DNA from: Asaia bogorensis
GTDB taxonomy: Bacteria; Pseudomonadota; Alphaproteobacteria; Acetobacterales; Acetobacteraceae
Reading direction: 5' to 3'
Assembly: GCA_945869965.1 (NCBI GenBank)
Contig: CAMBRC010000009.1
Coordinates: forward strand, 1-64,000
DNA length: 64,000 nucleotides
Of the stretch, positions 35,679-43,596 are shown in pieces. The notes beneath the pieces are model-generated. The model did no database searches. It was not told the DNA's origin and saw nothing but the letters and a program-made list of their open reading frames with translations. Each line of letters opens with the position of its first letter. Position 1 is the stretch's first letter. The translations under genes and the position numbers were made by a program.

Positions 35679-36077
35679 GTGCAAAAGAACGCAGCCGTCC
35701 TTAACGAAGATCGGTTCCCTGGAAATGCGGCTGCGTACGAAGGATTGCAAGAGATCATCGCCTCAGGCCGCGCGCTGGGTTTCGTTGGCGCTGGAGCTAG
35801 CGTCCCACACTTCCCGACCTGGAAGAAATTGCTCTCAAATTTCCTGACCGAGGCAATTGAGACGGGACGCATCACCAATGAAGGTGATAAAATGGAACTT
35901 ACTCGACTGATAGAGAGCGATATTCTTGAAGCTGCGACCAGTATAGAATCAAGCTTTGGTCATGAAATATTTCGAGCTAAATTAGCTCGCATTTTTTCGT
36001 CGTCAGAAAATAAGGTTACCAAAATTCACCATCTTTTGTCGAAGCTCTCATTTTCGGCGCATGTTACTACAAACTAA
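35679..36077 (+). CDS. SIR2-like domain, N-terminal piece of an interrupted defence gene
   Basis: A 132-residue open frame that begins with GTG after a good GGAGG. It holds the first half of a SIR2_2-type NAD-binding domain: ASGRALGFVGAGASVPHFPT (the GAGAS nucleotide loop) and LLSKLSFSAHVTTN. It stops at TAA 36075 exactly where the conserved TTNYD motif should continue with Tyr; the following bases in the same frame read DSGIE and lead into the next open frame. In SIR2 effectors of anti-phage systems this domain destroys NAD to abort infection. The stop sits between the catalytic Asn and Asp. It is best read as the first part of one gene of about 1,040 codons. Confidence 0.72.
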   Translation: MQKNAAVLNEDRFPGNAAAYEGLQEIIASGRALGFVGAGASVPHFPTWKKLLSNFLTEAIETGRITNEGDKMELTRLIESDILEAATSIESSFGHEIFRAKLARIFSSSENKVTKIHHLLSKLSFSAHVTTN

Positions 36078-36137
36078 GATTCTGGAATCGAGGCGGCTAC
36101 GGTCAAAAATAGAGGGCGTCTCCCGATAGGATTAACC

Positions 36138-37787
36138 ATGGACCAAATAACTGAAGTCGAAAGACTGATACGCGGGGAATTTTCTGAAGAAGAGGGTATC
36201 CCTGTTCTTCATCTGCATGGCATGCCATCGAACCCAAAAGGGATGACTATTTCATCGACAGACTACATGGAGTTTTATACCAACCCGAAGAAGCTTGACG
36301 TTCTAAAATGGCTTTGGTCGAGTGAACGCCTATTCATAGTGGGATTCAGCTTCGGCGATCCCTATCTCATGCGCCACGCAGTTCATACGGTACGACTATC
36401 CATCGTCGAGCCACGGCACTTTGCGTTGATTGGTTGGGATGAAGCCAAACCTTATTCGAACTTGGTAAGACAGCGGTTTCTCACAAGTTATCGGATCACT
36501 CCAATCTTCTACCTGATCCGTACGGACCCTGTCTCAGGCGTCGAAGATCATGCGGATCTGGAACAAATTTTAGAGATGCTTGTCAGTTTTTGCGCCGCTT
36601 GCGCCGGGCATTCAGCTGAGGCGAGTGATCAGAATACGACGCCCAGCATTGATGAAGTTGGGGAAGAGGAGCAAGAACAAGAAGAATCGGCTGCGCGGGC
36701 GTTGTCGATATGGACGCGCGAGGCCGAAGGCAAGCTTTTTGCCGGGCCAAGCGGCCGTACCCTTTATGTCGCTCCAAATATTTACATCAGCAACTACGCA
36801 AGTGGTAACGAAATTCCGATTGAGAGTGAGAGGGAAAAAGTTGATGTAGATTACATTGTTCGATCGACAGAATCGCTTATCATCGCTACTCATCCCGAGT
36901 ACGGCGGCACTATGTTATGCAGTAGAATTTTTAAGGCGCTGAAGGGTCACGGAGTCGAGTGTCACTTTTATAACGCATCGTCGTTGCCGAAATACAGAAA
37001 AAAACTTTTGGAAGTGTTTATTGCGCCGCTGGGTAGGGATCAATCAGTAAACCAGATTTTGATTTTAGATGATTTCGATTGTGGGCGCCATGAGAGGTTG
37101 CTTCGAGAGCTTATGGGACTCAAAATATTCTCGCGATTTATAATTTTGTCAAAGAACGTTGATGCCGAAACAGAATTTAATATCTACAATGCCGAAGAGA
37201 CAGAGAAATTTAAGGTCCTGACTCTCGGGCACCTCGAAAGGTCGGATATTAGGTCTTTAACGAAACAATACTTTGATACAGAAGACGAATATTTATCGTC
37301 GGCAATTGTAGATAAGATATATGGCGACTTAATTGGGCTTTGCATTCCACTGACGCCTTCGAACATCATAATGTATTTATCAATTCTCCACAGGGAAAGT
37401 GACTTTCAGCCTATAAATCGAATAGAGATAGTTGATCGTTACGTTCATTCTCTTTTATCTCGGCCGAGCAATGTTTTTGGGACAGCCTTGTCAGCCAAGA
37501 ACAAGATCGAGATAATTGGAAAATTTACGTACTGGTTGCACAAGTCCAGAAAAACGTTTGCGACTGTCTACGATTGGAACGATTTTTGTATGCGGCATAA
37601 ATCTGACAGCTTACTGTCATTTGATCACGGAAAACTTCTTGAAGATGTTCTCCGAGACCGAATATTTATTGAAATAGAAGGAAAGTATATTTTCGGTATA
37701 GAGTGTTTTATCCCTATTTTATTGGAGCGCATGTCGCGCCGAGGCATGAATTGCTGCGAGAGATGGTTGATAGCGAAGAATATTTAA
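36138..37787 (+). CDS. SIR2 second half and NTPase-like region, middle piece of an interrupted defence gene
   Basis: A 549-residue frame, in phase with the upstream SIR2 piece, so only the TAA at 36075 separates them. Residues 1-130 complete the SIR2 fold (VLHLHGMPSNPKGMTISSTD with the catalytic-type His, then LFIVGFSFGDPYL). After a Glu-rich linker (about 175-185) comes an NTPase-like region: IIATHPEYGGTMLCSRIF stands where a P-loop would be, but with Gly in place of the Lys, and ILILDDFDCGRHE looks like Walker B. The last 25 residues are out of frame with the real continuation: a missing T in the TTTT run at 37706-37709 makes the frame end early. Composition is much richer in A+T than both flanks. 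SIR2 joined to a STAND-like NTPase is the layout of Avs5-like defence proteins. Confidence 0.7.
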   Translation: MDQITEVERLIRGEFSEEEGIPVLHLHGMPSNPKGMTISSTDYMEFYTNPKKLDVLKWLWSSERLFIVGFSFGDPYLMRHAVHTVRLSIVEPRHFALIGWDEAKPYSNLVRQRFLTSYRITPIFYLIRTDPVSGVEDHADLEQILEMLVSFCAACAGHSAEASDQNTTPSIDEVGEEEQEQEESAARALSIWTREAEGKLFAGPSGRTLYVAPNIYISNYASGNEIPIESEREKVDVDYIVRSTESLIIATHPEYGGTMLCSRIFKALKGHGVECHFYNASSLPKYRKKLLEVFIAPLGRDQSVNQILILDDFDCGRHERLLRELMGLKIFSRFIILSKNVDAETEFNIYNAEETEKFKVLTLGHLERSDIRSLTKQYFDTEDEYLSSAIVDKIYGDLIGLCIPLTPSNIIMYLSILHRESDFQPINRIEIVDRYVHSLLSRPSNVFGTALSAKNKIEIIGKFTYWLHKSRKTFATVYDWNDFCMRHKSDSLLSFDHGKLLEDVLRDRIFIEIEGKYIFGIECFIPILLERMSRRGMNCCERWLIAKNI

Positions 37788-38797
37788 GTGTTGATGATCT
37801 GCCGGAAGTTATTACAGCATTGGGAGGAGACAATTCGTATATTGTGAATGCTTTGTCGGAGCGGCTTACGGCGGTCGTGAATGACGTTGTGTCGGGGTTT
37901 CCGACAGCAACCGTTGATCCTTTAGCGTTCATGGAATGGCCACGTCGCGCGATCGAAGAGGATCATCTTTGGAAGCCGATCGCTGAGAGATTGGAGGCCG
38001 GTCCGGCTAAATCTGAGATACGGGACGAGATTAAGAGGTCGTACTTTGGCGAGCGCCGGACCGAGAATCAATTCGTCAAACTTTATGATGCAAATACACC
38101 GGAACGGAAGATGACGAACTATGCTCACGCCTTGATAGCGGCTCTTAAGAATAGTGATGCAATAGAAGGGAGTTTAAAAATAAAGGGGGTGAATGCGATA
38201 TTGTGTTCGGATTTTGTTGTGTATCGAGTGGGGTTAGCCATGTCTCGGGAAATCTCGACGTCGAGATTTTGCTTCTGGAATGGGGTATTATTTATTAATG
38301 AAAAGCCGACTGATTCATCGGCAGAAGAGGATGTAGTGCGCCGCCGCACGTTGTCGTTAATTATAGAAATGCCTAGAGCTGTTGCATCAGCGTCCGTAGC
38401 GCGATTTGCCACTCGCAAGTTGAATGAAGTATTCTCGATCGCAATTAAGAATTGTGAAAGCACAAACATGCTTTCTATTTTGACGCTATACGCCGCTATC
38501 ATCAGAACAAAACCGAACAATTGGGAAGAAACAGCTGAACGGGTGTTGCGGGGAGTCGGGAATACGGCGTTGTATCTTTATCATATGATTATCATTACAA
38601 TGAACGAATTTCATGAAGAACTGAACACCGTTCGGGATCGCGCATTGTTAAAACGGCTCATTGGTATAATGAAAGCCAAACGCGATTTGGGAGAAGACAA
38701 GCCTGGAGCCAAGTTAATTGCAAACGTATTAAAGCAACTGGACGAAAGAGATGCTTTCACGCGCCGGAGTGCGCTTCGGGATCCCCCAGTGGAATGA
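37703..38797 (+). CDS. C-terminal helical region of the interrupted SIR2-NTPase gene
   Basis: A 364-residue frame beginning at a GTG without a ribosome binding site and overlapping the previous frame by 85 bases. Adding one T at 37706-37709 joins the two frames smoothly (GIECF, then [16 protein letters not shown]), which is the 'FxYFxA' stretch normally found after the winged-helix part of STAND-like proteins. The remainder is predicted helical and has no motif I can name; this region would be the sensor in a STAND protein. It is AT-rich like the two upstream pieces. The last codons run to within a few bases of a GC-rich intergenic repeat. Confidence 0.6.
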   Translation: MFYPYFIGAHVAPRHELLREMVDSEEYLSVDDLPEVITALGGDNSYIVNALSERLTAVVNDVVSGFPTATVDPLAFMEWPRRAIEEDHLWKPIAERLEAGPAKSEIRDEIKRSYFGERRTENQFVKLYDANTPERKMTNYAHALIAALKNSDAIEGSLKIKGVNAILCSDFVVYRVGLAMSREISTSRFCFWNGVLFINEKPTDSSAEEDVVRRRTLSLIIEMPRAVASASVARFATRKLNEVFSIAIKNCESTNMLSILTLYAAIIRTKPNNWEETAERVLRGVGNTALYLYHMIIITMNEFHEELNTVRDRALLKRLIGIMKAKRDLGEDKPGAKLIANVLKQLDERDAFTRRSALRDPPVE

Positions 38798-38842
38798 GGT
38801 CCAGGGGCTCGGCCCCTGGTGGGGTTTGGGGCGAAGCCCCGA
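38796..38842 (+). repeat. GGTCCAGGG-type GC-rich intergenic repeat, copy 1
   Basis: Two hairpins in a row: CCAGGGGCTCGGCCCCTGG and GGGGCGAAGCCCC. The same unit occurs at 55013-55062. It lies between the 3' ends of the SIR2-NTPase locus and maeB and could terminate both convergent transcripts. Confidence 0.75.
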
Positions 38843-38855
38843 TCTTGGCTTTTCG

Positions 38856-41141
38856 CTACGTCTTCACCGCCTGATGCGCCGCAATGGTGGCGATGTCGAC
38901 GATTTGGCTGACGCTGGAGTCCATGGCGATGAGTTGGACGGCGTGGCTGAGGCCGATCAGGAGGGGGCCGATGGTGCCGCCGCCGCCCAGGCGGGGGGCG
39001 AGGCGGGAGGTGATGTGGGCGGAGTGGAGGCCGGGCATGACGAGGATGTTGGCGGGGCCGGTGAGGCGGCAGAAGGGGTATAGGGCGCGGTAGTCGTCGT
39101 CCAGGGCGACGTCGGGGGACATTTCGCCGTCGTATTCGAAGTCGACGTTGCGGGCGTCGAGGATTTTGACGGCTTCGCGCATGGTGTCCGACAGCTCGGT
39201 GTGTTGGTTGCCGAAGGTTGAGTAGCTGAGGAGGGCGATGCGGGGTTCGTGGCCGAGGCGGCGGGCGGCGGTGGCGGCACCGATGCAGATTTCGGCGAGC
39301 TGGGTGGGGTTGGGGCGGAAGTGCATCAGGGTGTCGGCGATGAAGATGGTGTGGCCGCGGTCGCCGAGCATGAGGGTGAGGCCGAAGGCGATTTCGTTGG
39401 GGGCGGTGTCGATGGCGTGGCCGATGTCGGTGAGGCAGACGGCGGTTGAGCGGGTGAGGCCGGTGACCATGGCGTCGGCGTCGCCGGTGGCGACCATGCA
39501 GGCGGCGAAGACGTTGCGGTCCTGGTTGACCATGCGCTGGCAGTCGCGGATCAGGTAGCCTTGGCGCTGGAGGCGGCTGTAGAGGAATTCGGCGTATTTG
39601 GTGTTTCGGCCGGAGAGGCGGGCGTTGTGGATTTCGATGTTTTCGACGTCGCCGAAGCCGAGGGCGGCCATGGTGGCGCGGACGCGGTCTTCGCGGCCGA
39701 TGAGGATGGGGGTGCCGTATCCGGCGTTGCGGAAGGCGACGGCGGCGCGGACGATTTTTTCTTCCTCGCCTTCGGCGAAGACGACACGGCGGGGGTTGGC
39801 GCGGACGGACTCGCTGATGGAGTCCAGGGCGTTGGCGGTGGGGTCCAGGCGGCCGGTGAGTTCGCGGGTGTATCGGCGGAGGTCGGCGAGGGGTTTGCGG
39901 GCGACGCCGGAGTCCATGGCGGCGCGGGCGACGGCGGGGGGGAGGGTTGAGATGAGGCGGGGGTCGAAGGCGTTGGGGATGATGTATTCGGGGCCGAATT
40001 GGAGGCGTTTGCCGCCGCCGGCTGCGTTGACTTCGTCGGGGACGTCTTCGCGGGCGAGGAGGGCGAGGGCTTCGGCGGCGGCGATTTTCATCGGTTCGTT
40101 GATGGTGGAGGCTCGGACGTCGAAGGCACCGCGGAAGATGTAGGGGAAGCCTAGGACGTTGTTGACCTGGTTGGGGTAGTCGGAGCGGCCGGTGGCGATG
40201 ATGGCGTGGGGGGAGGCGGCGCGGGCTTCTTCGGGGGTAATCTCGGGGTCCGGGTTGGCCATGGCGAAGATGATGGGCTTGTCGGCCATGCGGCGGACCA
40301 TGTCCTGGGTGAGGGCGCCTTTGACGGAGAGGCCGAAGAAGACGTCAGCACCTTCGATGGCGTCCATGAGGGTGCGGGCTTCGGTTTTGACGGCGTGGGC
40401 GGATTTCCACTGGTTCATGCCCTCGGTGCGGCCTTGGTAGACCACGCCTTTGGTGTCGGCGAGGGTGATGTTCATGGGGTGCATGCCCATGGCCTTGAGG
40501 AGCTCGACGCAGGCGATGGCGGCGGCGCCGGCGCCGTTGACGACGAGTTTGGTGGTTTTCAGGTCGCGGCCGGTGAGGTGGCAGGCGTTGATGAGGCCGG
40601 CGGCGGCGACGATGGCGGTTCCGTGCTGGTCGTCGTGGAAGATGGGGATGTCCATGAGTTCGCGCAGGCGTTGCTCGATGACGAAGCACTCGGGGGCCTT
40701 GATGTCCTCCAGGTTGATGCCGCCGAAGCTGGGGCCGAGGTAGCGGACGGCGTTGATGAACTGGTCGACGTCTTCGGTGTCAATGCAGAGGTCTATGCCG
40801 TCGACGTCGGCGAAGCGTTTGAAGAGGGCGACCTTGCCTTCCATGACGGGCTTGGCGCCGAGAGCGCCGAGGTTGCCGAGGCCGAGGACGGCGGTGCCGT
40901 TGGAGATGACGGCGACCATGTTGCCCTTGGAGGTGTAATCGTAGACGAGGGAGGGGTCGCGGGCGATGTGCAGGCAGGGCTCGGCGACGCCGGGGGAGTA
41001 GGCGAGGGAGAGGTCGCGGGCGGTGGTGAGCGGTTTGGTGAGGCGGGTGGCGAGCTTGCCGGGGGGGTAGGCGGCGTGCATGGCGAGGGCTTCCTCGCCG
41101 GAGACGCGGGCGGTGCGGGTGTCGCTGGTGCCGTCGGCCAT
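38856..41141 (-). CDS. maeB: NADP-dependent malic enzyme with C-terminal phosphotransacetylase-like domain
   Basis: A 761-residue two-domain protein. Residues 1-430 are malic enzyme: [40 protein letters not shown] (metal and malate site) and [19 protein letters not shown] (dinucleotide site). The rest is the phosphotransacetylase-like domain typical of MaeB ([39 protein letters not shown]). It decarboxylates malate to pyruvate and makes NADPH. Next to mutS and glnD in rhizobia, its homologue is here separated from mutS by an IS5-type element and a radical SAM gene. Length is normal. Confidence 0.94.
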   Translation of the reverse strand: MADGTSDTRTARVSGEEALAMHAAYPPGKLATRLTKPLTTARDLSLAYSPGVAEPCLHIARDPSLVYDYTSKGNMVAVISNGTAVLGLGNLGALGAKPVMEGKVALFKRFADVDGIDLCIDTEDVDQFINAVRYLGPSFGGINLEDIKAPECFVIEQRLRELMDIPIFHDDQHGTAIVAAAGLINACHLTGRDLKTTKLVVNGAGAAAIACVELLKAMGMHPMNITLADTKGVVYQGRTEGMNQWKSAHAVKTEARTLMDAIEGADVFFGLSVKGALTQDMVRRMADKPIIFAMANPDPEITPEEARAASPHAIIATGRSDYPNQVNNVLGFPYIFRGAFDVRASTINEPMKIAAAEALALLAREDVPDEVNAAGGGKRLQFGPEYIIPNAFDPRLISTLPPAVARAAMDSGVARKPLADLRRYTRELTGRLDPTANALDSISESVRANPRRVVFAEGEEEKIVRAAVAFRNAGYGTPILIGREDRVRATMAALGFGDVENIEIHNARLSGRNTKYAEFLYSRLQRQGYLIRDCQRMVNQDRNVFAACMVATGDADAMVTGLTRSTAVCLTDIGHAIDTAPNEIAFGLTLMLGDRGHTIFIADTLMHFRPNPTQLAEICIGAATAARRLGHEPRIALLSYSTFGNQHTELSDTMREAVKILDARNVDFEYDGEMSPDVALDDDYRALYPFCRLTGPANILVMPGLHSAHITSRLAPRLGGGGTIGPLLIGLSHAVQLIAMDSSVSQIVDIATIAAHQAVKT

Positions 41142-41199
41142 GTGGGGTCCCCCGATTATGGCGATTTGGGTGCATCATGGACCTGGGGGCGGGTTGGGG

Positions 41200-42043
41200 C
41201 TAGATGGCGTTGACATTCAGGATTCCGGCACGGCCGGAAATCTGATTCAAGCTCCTTTCTGGGAGCGTCGGCTGGCATCGGTTCGGTTGATGTTGAAGGA
41301 CCAGCAGTGGGAGCGGATTGAGCCGCATCCGCCTGGCAAGTCGAGCGATCCCGGCAGGACCGGTGTGGATAATCGTCTCTTTGTGGAAGCAATCCTGTGG
41401 CTCGCGAGAACCGGTGTTCCCTGGCGTGATCTGCCGGATTATTTTGGGAATTGGAATAGCGTGTTCATCCGCTTCTCCAGATGGTCCAAGGACGGCGTGT
41501 GGGACCGGCTATTTACGGCGATGGCCGACGATCCGGACTTTGAATACATCATGATCGACTCCACCATCGTCCGCGCGCATCAGCATGCAGCGGGTAAAAA
41601 GGGGGCGCTGAAGCTCGCGCGATCGGCCGCTCGCGCGGCGGATTGACCACAAAGATCCATGCCGTGGTAGATGCTATGGGCAATCCATTGCGGTTTATCA
41701 TCACGCCGGGGCAGGCCAGCGACATCACACAGGCCGAAAATCTGATCGAAGGCATGCCTGCCGAGCATGTTCTGGGCGACAAGGGCTATGATACAAAATT
41801 GCTGCGCGATGCAATTGCCGAACAGGGTGCCGTCGCGGTGGTTCCGCCCAGAACAACTTCACCTCAGGTTCATTGCGACTTCGCGCTCTACTGCGAGCGC
41901 AATTTGGTCGAACGCTTCTTCCTCAAGATCAAGCATTTCAGGCGCATCGCCACACGCTACGAACAAACGCCGAGAGCCTTCCTCTCGATCCTGTCAATCG
42001 CCTGCGCGTTCATCTGGACACGCTGAATGTCAACGCCATCTAG
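41200..42043. mobile_element. complete IS5-family insertion sequence (IS427-like)
   Basis: An element of about 836 bases. The two ends are perfect inverted repeats (ATGGCGTTGACATTCAG at the left, its complement at the right, 42023-42039) and CTAG flanks both sides as the likely target duplication (41200-41203 and 42040-42043). It encodes a transposase in two frames. Perfect ends and intact duplications indicate a recent insertion. It sits 59 bases upstream of the maeB start codon on the far side of its promoter region. Confidence 0.9.
41290..42026 (+). CDS. IS5-family transposase, two frames joined by -1 frameshift
   Basis: Frame 1 (41290-41646) codes for LKDQQWERIEPHPPG, then WLARTGVPWRDLPDYFGNW and IMIDSTIVRAHQHAAGKK; the Asp in MIDST is the first acidic residue of the DDE triad. 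The second frame (from the overlap to 42026) continues GRSRGGLTTKIHAVVDAMGN, LGDKGYDT (second Asp) and NLVERFFLKIKHFRRIATRY (Glu). The frames overlap after AAAAAGGGGG; a -1 slip there joins KKGG to AEARAIGRSRGG, the sequence expected in intact relatives. This is the programmed arrangement known in IS427-type elements, so the transposase is probably functional. Confidence 0.85.
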
Positions 42044-42166
42044 GGGCGCGGTTGTGTCGCGGCAGGAGAGCCTCCGGCGGCAAAAGGCCGGGGGCGTCTT
42101 GATCCCATTCATTTGGCCGGGGCTGATCCGGTGCAAATGCGGGCTGCGATACCGATTGCCCTCTCG

Positions 42167-43414
42167 CTATGCCGTGGCTGGGGGCCGGCCGAAGAGGCGG
42201 CGAAATCCACGGCGGATTGCCTCGATGACGGCAACGCCGGTCAGCATGGCGATGCGGCGATAGACGTGGCGGTGGTAGTCCATGATGCTCGGGGACGGGC
42301 ATCGCGCACACACCACATCGCCGCCAGGCAGAGCAGGGTTGGCGATGTGGGCGCGCGCGGTGCGGAACGCGTCGTTGTTGACCACGTCGGCCAGGGCGTA
42401 TTCACCATGGCGGCCGAGCGAGCCGAAATCATCGGATTCCTTGAAGGTGGTGCAGCATGGCGAGACCGTGCCATCCCAATTCAGCGTGGTCGTGGTGTAA
42501 TGCCAGCCACAGCGCGAGCGCATCGGCGCGCCGGAAACATGGGTGGCGTATTGCGGGTTGACGGGCGCCCATTGGGCGATCTCCGCCCGTTCCTCGTCGG
42601 TCAGGTCGTAGCGGTCGGTGTCCAGAAAGGGCGGTCGGACGTTGATCCGGTCGAAGCCGAAGTCGGCGGCCATGGTGCGGGCGCGCTCGATCTCGTGCTC
42701 GTTGAAGCGGAAGACGATGAACTGCCAGGAGAGCAGGGGGGTGGAGCGCCCGAGGCGCTTTCGTGCGGCGGCCAGCCGGCGCATGTTGGCGCAGATCAGG
42801 TCGAAGTCGGACTTGCGGCGGTAATGCTGGTGGGTGGCGGCCGAGGCGCCGTCAAGCGAGACGCTGATTTCGCCGATGCCGCTGGTGATGATCCTGTCGA
42901 TCCGCTCGTCGCTGAGCCGCAGGCTGAGATTGGTGCTGATGGTGCTGACGATGCCGCGCGCCCGCGCCATGGCGATCAGGGTGTCGATGCGCGGATTGAG
43001 CAGCGGCTCACCCCAGTTGAAGAAATCCACCATGAAGACGTCGTCGCCGACCTGGTCCATCAGCTTGCGGAACAGTTCCTCGTCAGCATGGCCGGTGCGG
43101 CGCTCCGCCATGCCATTGCCGGTGGGGCAGAGTAGGCAGCCGAGCTGACAGGCGTTGGTCACGTCGAACACCAGCTTGACCGGACGGGCGCGAACCGATG
43201 CGGTGCCGCGCAGATATTCGCTGTAGCCGCGTGCCAGATTGGCATAGGCGCGCCACCCTTTGAGGCGCGGCGCGGTGCGGGCGGTTTCACTGTAGCGCGC
43301 CCGCAACCGTTGCAGCAGTCCGCCTGTTCCGGTGGCGGGTGTATCCGGGCTCGGCGGTGCCATCGGGCCAAGGGGTTGTCGCTCGGCAGTCGTTGCGTCG
43401 GCCGGCATGCCCAT
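42167..43414 (-). CDS. radical SAM/SPASM domain protein
   Basis: A radical SAM enzyme of about 415 residues. The [4Fe-4S] cluster motif is CQLGCLLCPTG (Cx3Cx2C) near residue 85, followed by FFNWGEPLLNPRID (GEP loop) and SVSLDGASAATHQHYRRKSD. A C-terminal SPASM-type cluster region begins RCGWHYTTTTLNWDGTVSPC and ends with CARCPSP. Such proteins modify peptides or sugars; no precursor peptide is evident beside it. The start is uncertain: ATGs at 43417, 43414 and 43408 are close together, with GGAAGG just upstream. It lies divergent from mutS with about 180 bases between. Confidence 0.85.
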   Translation of the reverse strand: MGMPADATTAERQPLGPMAPPSPDTPATGTGGLLQRLRARYSETARTAPRLKGWRAYANLARGYSEYLRGTASVRARPVKLVFDVTNACQLGCLLCPTGNGMAERRTGHADEELFRKLMDQVGDDVFMVDFFNWGEPLLNPRIDTLIAMARARGIVSTISTNLSLRLSDERIDRIITSGIGEISVSLDGASAATHQHYRRKSDFDLICANMRRLAAARKRLGRSTPLLSWQFIVFRFNEHEIERARTMAADFGFDRINVRPPFLDTDRYDLTDEERAEIAQWAPVNPQYATHVSGAPMRSRCGWHYTTTTLNWDGTVSPCCTTFKESDDFGSLGRHGEYALADVVNNDAFRTARAHIANPALPGGDVVCARCPSPSIMDYHRHVYRRIAMLTGVAVIEAIRRGFRRLFGRPPATA

Positions 43415-43596
43415 CATCCTTCCGTGGGCAGGCCGGTGCATTGCCGTCCTGATGGCCCCACACTGAACCGCGGTCGCCGGGAACACCAGCCCGGATCGCG
43501 CGAAATGTCGGGCGCTGTTGCGCTGTCCCAGCGGGATGAAAGCGGGTCCGCCTGGCTTCTCTGTCGGGAAACCTGGAGGGCTGCTAAATCATCGGC

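Noticed and set aside
37703-37787. Genuine overlapping genes at the junction of the second and third SIR2-NTPase frames
   Set aside because: The GTG at 37703 has no ribosome binding site, and one added T joins the frames into a continuous motif, so a frameshift is the simpler reading.
10375-38797. TAA as a sense (Tyr) codon in this genome
   Set aside because: Several intact genes here end at TAA in the right place (tldD, aapQ, aapM, coaE, the PRC-barrel gene), and the two affected genes also carry frameshifts. Decay or sequencing error explains them better.
40206-41213. Long plus-strand frame opposite maeB
   Set aside because: It is a Gly/Val/Asp-rich shadow created by the high-GC codon usage of maeB and has no protein-like pattern.
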